DNA of 64,000 nt from Actinomadura xylanilytica (lineage in GTDB: Bacteria; Actinomycetota; Actinomycetes; Streptosporangiales; Streptosporangiaceae), in assembly GCF_030283145.1 (NCBI RefSeq), contig NZ_JASNWE010000004.1:1-64000 (forward strand), read 5' to 3'. The notes below the pieces were generated by a model, which saw only the letters and a program-made list of their open reading frames with translations, was not told the DNA's origin and did no database searches. Numbering within the stretch: the first letter of the stretch is position 1; each line of letters begins with the position of its first letter. Of the stretch, positions 16,199-25,162 are shown piece by piece. The translations under genes were made by a program, and so were the position numbers.

Positions 16199-17643
16199 TC
16201 AGCGTCTTTGTGGACGCCCGATCTGGCGGCTGGGATGAGCGTTCGACTGGCCAGTCCGTACTCTCCGGTCAGTGCGGCTCTTGCGTCCGCGTCGTTTCTT
16301 GGAGGTTGCTGCGCGGCGGCGCGTGCGTTTGGTTCCCGGGACGAGTCGGCCTGCTTTGAGGACGTGGGCGGCGGTCTTCTCGGCCGCTTTGTGGGCGACC
16401 TCGGGAAGGACGGAGGTGTAGGTGTCGGCGGTGAGCACGATGCTGGAATGGCCGAGCATCTCCTGCACCACCTTCAACTCCACACCTGCGGCCAGGGCGA
16501 GGGTCGCCGCTCCGTGCCGGAGGTCGTGCAGCCGGATCGGTGGCAGGCCATGCTCGGCGATCAGCTTGGTGAAGGTACGCGTCAGCCGGTCCGGGGCCAT
16601 CGGGCCGCCGTTGAGGCAGGTGAAAACGTACCCGCTGTCGCGGTTACTGCTTGCCGGCCCGGGCGCGCTCGTGTCGTTGACCGTCTTTGTGGTCGCGCAG
16701 CGCGGCGACGGTGGTGCGGTCCAGAGCGATGACGCGGGCGCTACGAGCGGTCTTGGGCGGGCAGGCCGTCAGATGCCGGTCATACTGCTGCAGCTGCTGG
16801 GTGATGACCGCCACGCCTCCGTCCAGGTCGACGTCGCACCAGCGCAGCCCGGCGGCCTCGCCACGGCGCAGGCCGCGCAGTGCGATCAGGTGGTAGGCGG
16901 CGTAGAGGCGGTGGTCGCCGATGGCGTACAGGAACTCGGCCGTCTGCGCCGCCGTCCAGACCGCCACCGCCGGCCGCTCCCCGGTCTTCTCCCAGTGCTC
17001 GACACGCGCTGAGGTCCACACCACCGCCCGCGGACGGCGCGCACCCGGCAACTCCACCCGGGCGGCAGGATTGTCGCTGAGCAGGCCTTGGCGGATGGCG
17101 GCGTTGAGCGCTGTCCGCAAGGTCGCGCGGATCCGGTTCAGCGTCGCCGGCGACATCGGCTTGCCCAGCGCCTCGCTGTGCCGAGCGATCGCGGTGAACA
17201 TCGCATGCACATGCGCCACCGAGACCTCGGCCAGGATGAGCTTGCCCAGGTACGGGGACAGGTAAAGCCGGACATGACTGGTGTAGCCGCGCACGGTGGA
17301 GGAGGCGCGGTTGCGGGTCGCGATCCAGTGCGACAGCCAGTCCCCCACCGTCAGCAAGCTCGAACTCGCGTCCCTGCGCTCGGCGTTCGGAGCCGGGTCA
17401 GCGCCGCCCCGGCAGCCTTGCGGGTTGCGAGCCGCCACGGCGGATCCGCCTGCGGCGGCCATCCAGGTCGGCGGGAAGCTCCAGCCGCAGATACAAACTG
17501 CCATACCGCCGCCCAGGCACGAGCTTCGGACAGGAGCGGCCCCAGGATTTGCCAGTCTCGGGGTGCAGGCAGCCGCACCGCCGGTACACCCCACCAGCAC
17601 TCGTCAAATCGTTACCGCCGACACCTACACCCCACAGCACCAT
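16199..17643 (-). pseudogene. Tyrosine integrase of the island, several frameshifts
   Basis: The N-terminus from about 17643 reads VYRRCGCLHPETGKSWGRSC, then GSLYLRLELPADLDGRRR (SAM-like Arm region). The frame then shifts at about 17430 (RLATRKAAGAALTRLRTP) and again near 17370 into LLTVGDWLSHWIATRNRASS and the core LIALRGLRRGEAAGLRWCDV (first catalytic Arg). Near 16650 an extra base after GGCAAG causes the stop HERARAGKQ. The C-terminal part continues in another frame as SGYVFTCLNGGPMAPDRLTR, HDLRHGAATLALAAG, LGHSSIVLTADTYTSVLP (His, Arg, His, Tyr all present). All catalytic residues exist, but at least three shifts break the gene. Confidence 0.85.
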
Positions 17644-17711
17644 AGGGGACGCTCAACGCGACGAGCCGCTCGCTTCCTGCTGTGAACGGAACCGGGTGGG
17701 CTCCAGTGCTG

Positions 17712-17813
17712 ATGACCGAGACCGACGTCCATGGGCCCATCGACTTCGTGCTGATCGAGTCCCCCGGGGACCGCGAAGCCCAAGGTCCTACATCCTCCCA
17801 GATTGATCACTGA
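17712..17813 (+). pseudogene. DUF6325-type protein, N-terminal stub
   Basis: ATG 17712 gives MTETDVHGPIDFVLIESPGD, the conserved start of the DUF6325 family, then loses homology and stops after 33 codons. Normal members have about 140 residues. It is a leftover between the integrase and the defence operon. Confidence 0.6.
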
Positions 17814-17882
17814 ATGTCGTTCGGCTGCGTTTTGTGGTGTTACCACGGCGGATTGTCCTGGTGGGTCGTTACGATTCCCCGC

Positions 17883-18983
17883 GTGGCCAAGAAGGAGCGG
17901 CAGAAAATTCTGGCGAGCGTGCAGCGGGCCCTGTTCGACGCCGCTGACCGGCGGTGCAGCATGTGCCTTCGGAAGGTTGACATCGGCGGGAGCACGGCGC
18001 ACATCGGCGAGATGGGACACATCGCCCCGTCCTCTCCGGGCGGGCCGCGCGCCGAGATGGACAGGCCTGCCGAGATCGACGGAGTCGCCAATCTCATGCT
18101 GCTCTGCCCCGCCTGCCACCGGACCATCGACAAGGCCCCCGCGCTCTGGCCCGGGGAGACACTGCTCGCGATCAAGGCTGAGCACGAGGGCTGGGTTGCG
18201 GTCGAGAGGGCACGCCCTGAGCCGGTCAAGGAGGGCGCGGAGGATCCCCTCGGTCTCGGCGAGGTGGTCGAGATCGGCGAGGATCTGTTCAGGGTCGCGG
18301 GCGCTCCGGTCGAGCAGTGGTCGGCCGACAACGCCACCGTCGTCTCCCGGACCTTCGCCCTCGGGCGGGACGGCCGGCACGTCTGGCTCCGGAGGGCCGA
18401 ATCGCGGGAGCCCGGTCCCGAGACCCTGCAGTGGCGCGCGGAGCTCGCGGCCGAACAGGACCTCCTCGGCGAAGGGCTGCCAGGCCTGCCCGCGGTGGCG
18501 GCGGCTGCGCTGACGCCGGCGGAGCTGGTGCTCGCCGTCGACGTTCCGTCGTTCACCTCGATGGGGGACTTCTACGAAGGCCGAGGGCGCGCGGCGGAGA
18601 CGGTAAAGGTGCTCGGCGCGGCTCTCGAGGACGTGTGCGCGGGCCTCGCCGCCTTGCACGCCAGGGGGCTGACCCATGGCGACCTCACACTCGGCTCGAT
18701 CTTGACCGATCGGCGAGGAGCGCTCGCCCTGCGCGACACCGGCCGTGCTTTCGCCCATTCCAGCGATCCGTCCGATCGGTTCGCGCCCGCCGATGATGTT
18801 CGCGCGCTCGCCGAGCTCGTTCACCTGATCGTGACGGGACGGTCGCCGGTCCCGATGGTGTCGGCCTCGATCCTCAATCCGGCCGTTCCTGAGGGATTCG
18901 CGCGAGCCCTCGCCCGGGCCCTCTCGGAGGATCCGGCGGAACGAGGCCACATCAGCGAACTCGGTGCGCAACTGCGCCGCTGA
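17883..18983 (+). CDS. HNH nuclease fused to protein-kinase-like domain
   Basis: 366 aa from GTG 17883 (VAKKERQKILASVQRALFDA). Residues 20-90 form an HNH-type domain with C25-x2-C28, GHIAPSSPGGPR (H46), and N70 before LLCPACH (C75-x2-C78, H79), that is, a Zn-stabilised HNH fold likely to cut DNA. From about 110 to 360 the protein looks like a Ser/Thr kinase. GLTHGDLTLGSIL (residues 262-274) matches the HRDLxxxN loop with HGD for HRD and Ser for the Mg-binding Asn, and LRDTG (284-287) replaces DFG. No Gly-rich loop or clear catalytic Lys was found, so it may be a pseudokinase or ligand sensor. First gene of a three-gene operon, 16 bp before the helicase. I know of no named system with exactly this fusion. 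Confidence 0.85.
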   Translation: MAKKERQKILASVQRALFDAADRRCSMCLRKVDIGGSTAHIGEMGHIAPSSPGGPRAEMDRPAEIDGVANLMLLCPACHRTIDKAPALWPGETLLAIKAEHEGWVAVERARPEPVKEGAEDPLGLGEVVEIGEDLFRVAGAPVEQWSADNATVVSRTFALGRDGRHVWLRRAESREPGPETLQWRAELAAEQDLLGEGLPGLPAVAAAALTPAELVLAVDVPSFTSMGDFYEGRGRAAETVKVLGAALEDVCAGLAALHARGLTHGDLTLGSILTDRRGALALRDTGRAFAHSSDPSDRFAPADDVRALAELVHLIVTGRSPVPMVSASILNPAVPEGFARALARALSEDPAERGHISELGAQLRR

Positions 18984-18999
18984 CCCTGGGGAGAGGAAC

Positions 19000-21927
19000 G
19001 TGACGGGAAAGGTCGTCGATCTGGGGCCCGAGGTCGGGCTCGTCTGGTCCCGGAAGTTCCCCGAGACCTTGATGAGACAGCGTGTCCGGCACCCGTTCCT
19101 GCCCGACCTGCAGGCGATCACGGGAGACCTCTGGGCGTACGGGCCGCGGCAGCCGTTGGCCGGCCGGGTCGAACGCGGCAGGGACGGGCGCGACGACTTC
19201 CTCAAGGTCTACGTGGATGACCGGTACGCCCTCATGCTCTTCCCGACTCGCGATGAGCGAGGCTACTGGGTGGGGGGCATCCACCCCCTCCATTTCGACG
19301 ACCATGACCAGATCGCCCGGGGAGCGCTGCTGCTGCGGGCAGGTGGGTGGCGGGTCCACGCCCACCCCAGCGAGCTTCGCCACCTATCGGGCTGGCCCGC
19401 CGTCCAGGCCGCCTGGAACGCCGGCATCATCGGTTCGCACGAGCCACGCCAGGACCTCCCCGACACGCACGCCCGGTACCTCGACCGCCTGACGACGCTG
19501 ATCGAGCAGGGGCGCCGGATCGAGGCGACCGGCGGCGCCGGACGCCTGTCCACCTACCGCAGGGTGGCACCCGTGGCGGCGGTTCGCCGTTCGGCCAGGT
19601 CGGTGCACGCGTTCCACCTGCTCAATGCGGGCCGGTTGACCACCGGCTCCCGCGTCCACATCGACGGCGAACCCGACCTGCGCGGCCGGGTCGAGCAGAT
19701 CGACGAGGGCGTGGCCAGAGTCCGGTTCGAACGTCCCGTGGACTTCGACCGCATCCCCGAGGTCGGCTCGTTCGCCGAGTCGCCCAACCTGGTCGCCTAC
19801 GACAAGCGGCGCGAGGCCGTCGAGATCCTGAGGGAGCGGCGCTCGCACAATCCGGCGCTGCTACCCGCCCTGGTGGACGGCGTCTACCAGCCGTTCCGCC
19901 CGGCGGTCGGGACCCGCCCGGCCGAGCCCCTGGACCCCAGCCAGCTCAGCGCCTTCCACAAAGCCCTGGAAGTCCCGGACCTGGCCCTGATCCAAGGGCC
20001 GCCTGGCACGGGCAAGACGCACACGATCCGGCAGCTCGTCCTGGCCTGCGCCGAGGAGGACCGCAAGGTCCTGGTCACCTCGTACACCAACCGCGCCGTC
20101 GACAACGTGCTCAAGGACCTGCCCGACGACCTGCTCGTTCTGCGGGTCGGGCGCGAGGACGGCGTCACCGCGGACTGCAAGCACCTCACGCTCGAGGCCC
20201 GCGCCGGTGAGCTCCAGCAGCACATCGTCGAACGGACCGAGCCGCACCTTCGGCGCTACGCCGCCGCCGACCCGGCCGGAGGAGCCGCCGACGCCCTGTG
20301 CCGCCAGTTCGCCTACGACAGGGAACGCCTCGTCGAGGCCGTCGAGGACGTCGGGCGCCGCGCCGCGGCCGTCGCGACGAAGGACGGCGAGGTCACCCTC
20401 GACCTGAGGCGCAGGCTCGGCACGCTCGACCAGGCCACCGGGCAGCACCAGGCGATGCTCGCCGAGCGCGTCGAGGTGCTCCAGCGTCTGGAACGTTCGC
20501 TGGCCAAAGCCCGGCGCACGGCCGAGATGCCGTTGATCGGGCTGTTCGTCAGGAGACGGGTGACTCGCATCGACGGCGAGGCCGCCAACGCGCGGGCCGA
20601 GGCGGACGGGGTTCACCGGACGCTCGCCGCGATCGACAACGACCGGAAGGGGCTGCTGGCCGAGCTCGCCCGCGTTCGTGGCACCCACCCCGAGCTGAAC
20701 GCGCTCCGTCGCGACCATCAGCAAGCCCTCACTGAGCAGGGCGCCCGCGCCGACCAGGCCGCGGGCGTCGCCGGAGCGTTGCGCGACCTGCTCGACGGCC
20801 CCCTACCGCCGATCGCGGCCGACCCCGCCGCGCTGGCCGTCTTCCATGAGGCCGCGGAACAGGCGCTCGCCCTGGCCCGCCGGAGGCTGGAGCTGCTGAG
20901 ATCCTGGCGCGAACGGCTCAGCCGCCGGACCGAACAGCTGTACGGAGAGCTGATCAGGTACGCCGACGTCATCGGCGCGACCTGCATCGGCAGCGCGACG
21001 AGCGAACATCTCGACGACGTCGGCTTCGACCTGGCCGTCGTCGACGAAGCGGGGCAGATCGCCACCGTGGACGCGCTCGTGCCGCTCGTCCGCGCGCGGC
21101 GGGCCGTCATGGTCGGCGACCACGTCCAGCTGCCGCCGCTGCCCGACCAGGAGCTCCTCACCTGGGCGACGGCCGAGCACCCGAACGACCCCGACCTGGC
21201 CCGCCTGGTCACCCACAGCGCGTTCGAGCTCGCCTTTCCCAAGGTCCCGCCGGGACACCGTGAACTGCTGCGCTACCAGCGCCGGATGCCCGAGATCGTG
21301 GCCCGGTTCGTGTCCGACCAGTTCTACGGCGGATTCCTGGAGACCGCCGTCGAGCGGACGCACCGCGACGACCTGTTCGCCGCGCCGCTGGCGTTCGTCG
21401 ACACCTCGACGCTGCCCCAGAAAGAACGCCGCAGCAGGAGACCGAGACCCGACGAACCCTGGCCGAAGCGGAGCTGGCTCAACGACCGGGAGGCCGAACT
21501 GGCGGCCCGGCTCGCCGCCCACTACCACGCGCGTTCCGGCGACTGGGCGGTGATCCTTCCATACTCCGCGCAGATCGGGCTGGTCTCCGAACTGCTGGCG
21601 AAGGAGATCGGCGACGAGGACACGATCGCCCGTCGCGTCGCCACCGTCGACTCGTTCCAGGGCGGCGAACACGACACGATCATCTTCGGCTTCACGGTCA
21701 GCAATCCCTCCGGTCACATCGGGTTCCTGAGGGAGGTCCGCCGCTCGAACGTGGCGTTCTCCCGCGCCCGGCAGCGGCTGATCCTCATCGGCGACCTCAG
21801 CACGCTGCTCAACACGGGCGACCCGCTCTTCCGCGGCATGGTCGACAACCTGCACGAGCACGTCCGGCGACGCGGAGACCTCCGCGCCTACCGCGACGTC
21901 ATGGGCGCTCTCGGGGAGGACACGTGA
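19000..21927 (+). CDS. Superfamily 1 (Upf1-like, COG1112-type) helicase
   Basis: 975 aa from GTG 19000, with GAGAGG upstream. Residues 1-300 are an N-terminal region of unknown fold containing a small beta-barrel-like stretch (GRLTTGSRVHIDGEPDLRGR). Helicase motifs: Walker A GPPGTGKTHT (333-342), motif Ia VTSYTNRAVDNVLKDL, a long helical/coiled-coil insertion at about 400-660 (LERSLAKARRTAEMPLIGLF), then ATCIGSATSEHL, Walker B VVDEAGQ (680-686), motif III MVGDHVQLPPLPD, motif IV RYQRRMPEIVARF, motif V TVDSFQGGEHD (about 883-893), and motif VI NVAFSRARQRL (917-927). All ATPase residues look intact, so it should be an active 5'-3' type translocase on DNA or RNA. It is flanked by the HNH-kinase gene (16 bp) and the winged-helix gene (4-bp overlap). 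Confidence 0.92.
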   Translation: MTGKVVDLGPEVGLVWSRKFPETLMRQRVRHPFLPDLQAITGDLWAYGPRQPLAGRVERGRDGRDDFLKVYVDDRYALMLFPTRDERGYWVGGIHPLHFDDHDQIARGALLLRAGGWRVHAHPSELRHLSGWPAVQAAWNAGIIGSHEPRQDLPDTHARYLDRLTTLIEQGRRIEATGGAGRLSTYRRVAPVAAVRRSARSVHAFHLLNAGRLTTGSRVHIDGEPDLRGRVEQIDEGVARVRFERPVDFDRIPEVGSFAESPNLVAYDKRREAVEILRERRSHNPALLPALVDGVYQPFRPAVGTRPAEPLDPSQLSAFHKALEVPDLALIQGPPGTGKTHTIRQLVLACAEEDRKVLVTSYTNRAVDNVLKDLPDDLLVLRVGREDGVTADCKHLTLEARAGELQQHIVERTEPHLRRYAAADPAGGAADALCRQFAYDRERLVEAVEDVGRRAAAVATKDGEVTLDLRRRLGTLDQATGQHQAMLAERVEVLQRLERSLAKARRTAEMPLIGLFVRRRVTRIDGEAANARAEADGVHRTLAAIDNDRKGLLAELARVRGTHPELNALRRDHQQALTEQGARADQAAGVAGALRDLLDGPLPPIAADPAALAVFHEAAEQALALARRRLELLRSWRERLSRRTEQLYGELIRYADVIGATCIGSATSEHLDDVGFDLAVVDEAGQIATVDALVPLVRARRAVMVGDHVQLPPLPDQELLTWATAEHPNDPDLARLVTHSAFELAFPKVPPGHRELLRYQRRMPEIVARFVSDQFYGGFLETAVERTHRDDLFAAPLAFVDTSTLPQKERRSRRPRPDEPWPKRSWLNDREAELAARLAAHYHARSGDWAVILPYSAQIGLVSELLAKEIGDEDTIARRVATVDSFQGGEHDTIIFGFTVSNPSGHIGFLREVRRSNVAFSRARQRLILIGDLSTLLNTGDPLFRGMVDNLHEHVRRRGDLRAYRDVMGALGEDT

Positions 21928-23096
21928 GCAGGAACGACGGCCCGCTTTACGCCCAGACCCGCGCGCTGGAACACGCGGCGAGCCTCCCCGGCGTCCGGCC
22001 CCTCCGCGTCCACTCCCTCGCGTTCCCCCTACACGCCGCCGAACTGGACGCCACGATCGAGGAACGCGGCCCGTTCGACCTGCTCGACCGGTACGTCGGC
22101 CTGGCCATTGCCGACGCGCGCTTCACCACCACCCCGGAGATCGCCACGTTCCTGGGCGTCTCCGAGCGCATGGTCGACCAGGTCCTGCGGTTCCTGCACG
22201 GCATCGGTCACGTCCAGGCGAACGGTGGCAGTCTGACCCTCACACCACGCGGCTTCCGGGCGGTCCGCGACGACCGCCGCTACGTCGAGAAGCGCGAGAA
22301 GCTCCGGATCTACTTCGACGGCGTCCGCTGCGGCCCGCTGCGCACGGCCCACTACGCGCCCGGCGTCCGCGTCCTCGACCGTGAGGCCGCCCACGCCCAG
22401 CGCACCTTCCGCCTGCTCCAACACGGCGGACCCTTCCAACCGGGCGCCGTCGACGACCTGGCCCGGCGTCCCGACCGTGGCGACTACGACCTGCCCGACG
22501 AGCTACTGAACCTCGAAGTGTCGAGCGTCGACCAGGCGTTCCTGCCCTGCTACGTCATCAGGGCGCGCGCGGGCGGCGCCCGCACGACGATGGTCTACTC
22601 CGGCGTCGCCGACCGCCGCGACCTGCACATCGAGAAGATCTTCAACAACTGGCCGAGGTCCACCCATGTCATGGAGGCCTCGGACGCCGAGGAGCCGCGC
22701 GACCATTTCGCCGGCTGGATGCGCCAGCGCGACATCGCCCCAGACGCGATCGTGTGGCAGGACCATGACAGCCCCCGCCTCAACCTGCCGCCGTCCCGGT
22801 ACACCGACAAGGAGAGCCGCCCGAAGAACACATTCTCCCTGAGCATGCTCGGCGCGTACGTCGCCCCCCGCAGCCACGTCCTCCAGCTGTGGTGCAACGA
22901 CTCCGCAACCCGCGAGAAAGCCGCCCTGAGCCGCGCACTCGCCTACGTCTCCACCACCCGCCGCACCCGGGACCAGCTCACCGAGTTCCTGGAACGCATG
23001 TCCGGCCAGCTCGAACTCCCCTCGCCCCTCACCGAGGAGACCCTCCGGCGCCACGCCCGCAAGGTCGGCTACGGCCCCCTCAACCTGAAGGGCTGA
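21924..23096 (+). CDS. Winged-helix protein of unknown family, third gene of helicase operon
   Basis: 390 aa from GTG 21924, overlapping the helicase stop by 4 bp (GTGA), so it is translationally coupled. Residues about 65-115 form a winged helix: TPEIATFLGVSERMVDQVLR (helix-turn-helix) and VQANGGSLTLTPRGFRAVRD (wing). The remaining 270 residues are a mixed alpha/beta region without recognised catalytic motifs; conserved-looking charged patches include RDLHIEKIFNNWPRSTHVME and YVSTTRRTRDQLTEFLERM. There are no membrane segments or signal. It probably recognises nucleic acid or a specific trigger for the helicase and nuclease. The stop is followed within 20 bp by an IS3 fragment, which may have cut off further genes. 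Confidence 0.8.
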   Translation: MSRNDGPLYAQTRALEHAASLPGVRPLRVHSLAFPLHAAELDATIEERGPFDLLDRYVGLAIADARFTTTPEIATFLGVSERMVDQVLRFLHGIGHVQANGGSLTLTPRGFRAVRDDRRYVEKREKLRIYFDGVRCGPLRTAHYAPGVRVLDREAAHAQRTFRLLQHGGPFQPGAVDDLARRPDRGDYDLPDELLNLEVSSVDQAFLPCYVIRARAGGARTTMVYSGVADRRDLHIEKIFNNWPRSTHVMEASDAEEPRDHFAGWMRQRDIAPDAIVWQDHDSPRLNLPPSRYTDKESRPKNTFSLSMLGAYVAPRSHVLQLWCNDSATREKAALSRALAYVSTTRRTRDQLTEFLERMSGQLELPSPLTEETLRRHARKVGYGPLNLKG

Positions 23097-23104
23097 TCGC
23101 TATC

Positions 23105-23391
23105 CAGTTCGACGATCGGCGACCCGTACGACAACGCCGTGGCCGTATCGTTCTGGGCGCGCGTGCAAACCGAACTGCTCGACCGGCAACGCTGGCAGAC
23201 CCGCGTAGAACTCGCCAACGCGATTCTCGAGTACATCGAAGGGTTCTACAACCGCCACCGACGCCACTCCGCCCTGCACTACATGAGCCCGATACATTTC
23301 GAAACCACCCACCCGTCGAACCTGGTCTCCTCATCACCGAGTCCGTGAAACCGGGGCAACACCAACGGGCCGTGGAACGGGGGGAACCTCA
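23105..23391 (+). pseudogene. IS3-family transposase C-terminal remnant with right end
   Basis: Reads GDPYDNAVAVSFWARVQTEL, then EYIEGFYNRHRRHSALHYMS and stops at 23348. This is the end of an IS3 OrfB in which the third catalytic residue, normally Glu in AESF, is Val. The terminal repeat follows, ending ACGGGGGGAACCTCA at 23391, the same end type as the IS3 at 5671. Everything upstream is missing. It abuts the winged-helix gene's stop codon. Confidence 0.85.
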
Positions 23392-23528
23392 GGAACGGGC
23401 AGAGCACCGCCGAGTTCTTGGGGATCTATCACCGAAAGAGCGACAGAATCGGAGACCGTACACTTCCCAGCCGGCTTGGCATCCTGGGATGCCTCGGTCC
23501 TGCACGTCGGCCGGGGGCATCACGTGAG

Positions 23529-23912
23529 TCAGGCCTTGGCGCGCTGCTGCTTGAGGCGGAGTTCCTCTTCGCGGACTTTGGCTCGGATGGCCTGCTCGCG
23601 TTCTAGCCAGTCGGGGTTCTCGGCCTTCAGGTTCTCGATCTCGGCTGTGGTGAGGGGGCCCGTGATGCCGGCGCGGGCCAGACCTGAGGCGGAGACACGG
23701 AGCTTGGCGGCGACGACCTGGCGGGGGTGGGGGCCCTCGCGGCGAAGGTCGACGAGCCAAGAGGGCGGGTCAGCCTGGAGCGCGTTCAATCCGTCCCGGG
23801 AGACAGGGCCTTCCTGGAACTCGGTGGGCGCTGCCGACAGCAGGATCCCCAGCTTCTTGGCCGCGGTCGCGGACTTCATGGTCTGCGGGGTCTTTGCCTT
23901 GAACGTGCTCAT
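23529..23912 (-). CDS. DUF5997 family protein
   Basis: 127 aa, start ATG 23912. Conserved blocks KTPQTMKSATAAKKLGILLS, APTEFQEGPVSRDGLNALQA and LRREGPHPRQVVAAKLRVSA define this actinobacterial family; the middle resembles a small DNA-binding helical domain (VAAKLRVSASGLARAG). A charged C-terminal helix follows. It is divergently transcribed from a LysR-effector-domain gene with 55 bp between starts. That arrangement is recurrent and suggests shared control, with this small protein as the possible DNA-binding partner. The function is unknown. Confidence 0.85.
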   Translation of the reverse strand: MSTFKAKTPQTMKSATAAKKLGILLSAAPTEFQEGPVSRDGLNALQADPPSWLVDLRREGPHPRQVVAAKLRVSASGLARAGITGPLTTAEIENLKAENPDWLEREQAIRAKVREEELRLKQQRAKA

Positions 23913-23967
23913 GACCTCAAGGGTAGCCAGCGGATGGGGGCTGCCTGGACGTGACTAGGCTGTGGGA

Positions 23968-24651
23968 GTGACCAAAGGTGAGTTCCGGCTGGCCTACGTG
24001 CCGGGGGTGACGCCCGCGAAGTGGGCTGGGGTGTGGGCCGAGCGGGTGCGGGATGTGCCGCTTCGGCTGGTGCAGCTCCCCGCCGCCGATGTTGTCCCCC
24101 TGCTGCGGAAGGGTGATGTGGACGCGGCGTTCGTACGCCTGCCCGTCGACCGCGAGGCCCTCCATGTGATCCCGCTGTACCTGGAAACAACCGTCGTGGT
24201 GGTGCCCAAGGATCACGCGGTGGCCGCGGTGGAGGAGGTGGAGCTTGCCGATCTCGCCGACGAGGACGTGTTCGAGCCGCTCGACGAGGTCTTGACCTGG
24301 GGCGACCGCCCCGGGCAGCCTGCCTTCACCCGTCCTGAGGACACCGCTGATGCGATCGAGTTGGTGGCGTCGGGGGCCGGCACCCTACTGCTCCCACAGT
24401 CTTTGGCCCGCCTCCACCACCGCAGAGACCTCACCTACCGCACCGTGACCGACGCTCCTCAATCCCAGATCGGCCTGGCCTGGCTTGAGGCCGTGACGAC
24501 CGACCTCATGGAGGAACTGATCGGCATCGTCCGCGGCCGCACCCCCAACAGCTCCCGCGGCCGCAACGCCCAACAACAGCCCACCCGCAAGAAGCCACCG
24601 CGCCAGCGCTCCACCCCTAAGCACCGCCACCAAAAGCGCCGCCGGACGTGA
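23968..24651 (+). CDS. LysR-type effector-binding domain protein without HTH
   Basis: 227 aa from GTG 23968 (VTKGEFRLAYVPGVTPAKWA); GTG 23962 is an alternative. The sequence is the periplasmic-binding-like effector domain of LysR regulators (VQLPAADVVPLLRKGDVDAA, then IPLYLETTVVVVPKDHAVAA, LVASGAGTLLLPQSLARL), but it starts directly with the first strand and has no helix-turn-helix. The last 35 residues are a Lys/Arg/Gln-rich tail. Such stand-alone effector domains pair with DUF5997, here divergent. It may sense a small ligand and deliver it to a separate DNA-binding protein; that role is inferred. Confidence 0.85.
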   Translation: MTKGEFRLAYVPGVTPAKWAGVWAERVRDVPLRLVQLPAADVVPLLRKGDVDAAFVRLPVDREALHVIPLYLETTVVVVPKDHAVAAVEEVELADLADEDVFEPLDEVLTWGDRPGQPAFTRPEDTADAIELVASGAGTLLLPQSLARLHHRRDLTYRTVTDAPQSQIGLAWLEAVTTDLMEELIGIVRGRTPNSSRGRNAQQQPTRKKPPRQRSTPKHRHQKRRRT

Positions 24652-24813
24652 AGAGAGTCATTGTGGGCGCCGGAGATCCTGTCACCCATGTGACCTGCGA
24701 GTACTTATGAACAAGCCCGGCCAGGGGGTATCCCCTGAGTTCCTCGACCGGACGGCCCCGGCGCCGACCCAAATACGCGATCGGGTTCACCCTCACCGAC
24801 GACATCTGCGCCG

Positions 24814-24855
24814 CTTCAGCGCTACTACGGACCGGTCCGCCGGCACACCCAGCGA
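24814..24855. repeat. Second copy of the 42-bp intron sequence
   Basis: Exact 42-base match to 8365-8406 inside the group II intron. No other intron sequence (maturase, domain V) is visible around it, so it is either the last trace of another intron copy or a small exchanged segment. Confidence 0.9.
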
Positions 24856-24996
24856 TCAACTTCCTGGGCCGCTACGCCTTCACCCGCGCCGAACCGAGTG
24901 CTGGGCTCCGCCCCTTCCACGACCCCGTCCACCACGAGATGGCATCTGGTGAGCACTCACCGGCTGGGCAGTGACGTCAGCGCGGCATAGGTGGCC

Positions 24997-25037
24997 ACGC
25001 CGAAGGGCGCCCTCTTAACGGGGGCGCCCTTCGGCGT
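24997..25037. terminator. Perfect 16-bp hairpin terminator after FAD oxygenase
   Basis: ACGCCGAAGGGCGCCC pairs without mismatch with GGGCGCCCTTCGGCGT, 9-nt loop. It lies 126 bp after the stop of the minus-strand oxygenase gene and is symmetrical, so it could serve both directions. No clear T-tract. Confidence 0.75.
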
Positions 25038-25162
25038 CGCTGCTTGGCCCTCCGCCCCGAGTTCGGTGTCCGGCCCCGCGCAGAACCGGGCGCGCGGTTC
25101 AGCGCTGCTGCGGAGCAACGAACCGGACACCGGTCGGCCGACTGGGAACGCCCGGTGAAGGG

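Larger units (their letters stand above)
24652..25162. other. Intergenic: 42-bp repeat and strong terminator
   Basis: No gene recognised. Holds the second copy of the 42-bp group II intron sequence (24814-24855) and the hairpin at 24997-25037. The remainder may be decayed mobile DNA. Confidence 0.5.

Noticed and set aside
17625..19205. 526-codon minus-strand frame over the HNH-kinase gene
   Set aside because: Antisense shadow without motifs; the plus frame has HNH and kinase-like signatures and operon spacing.
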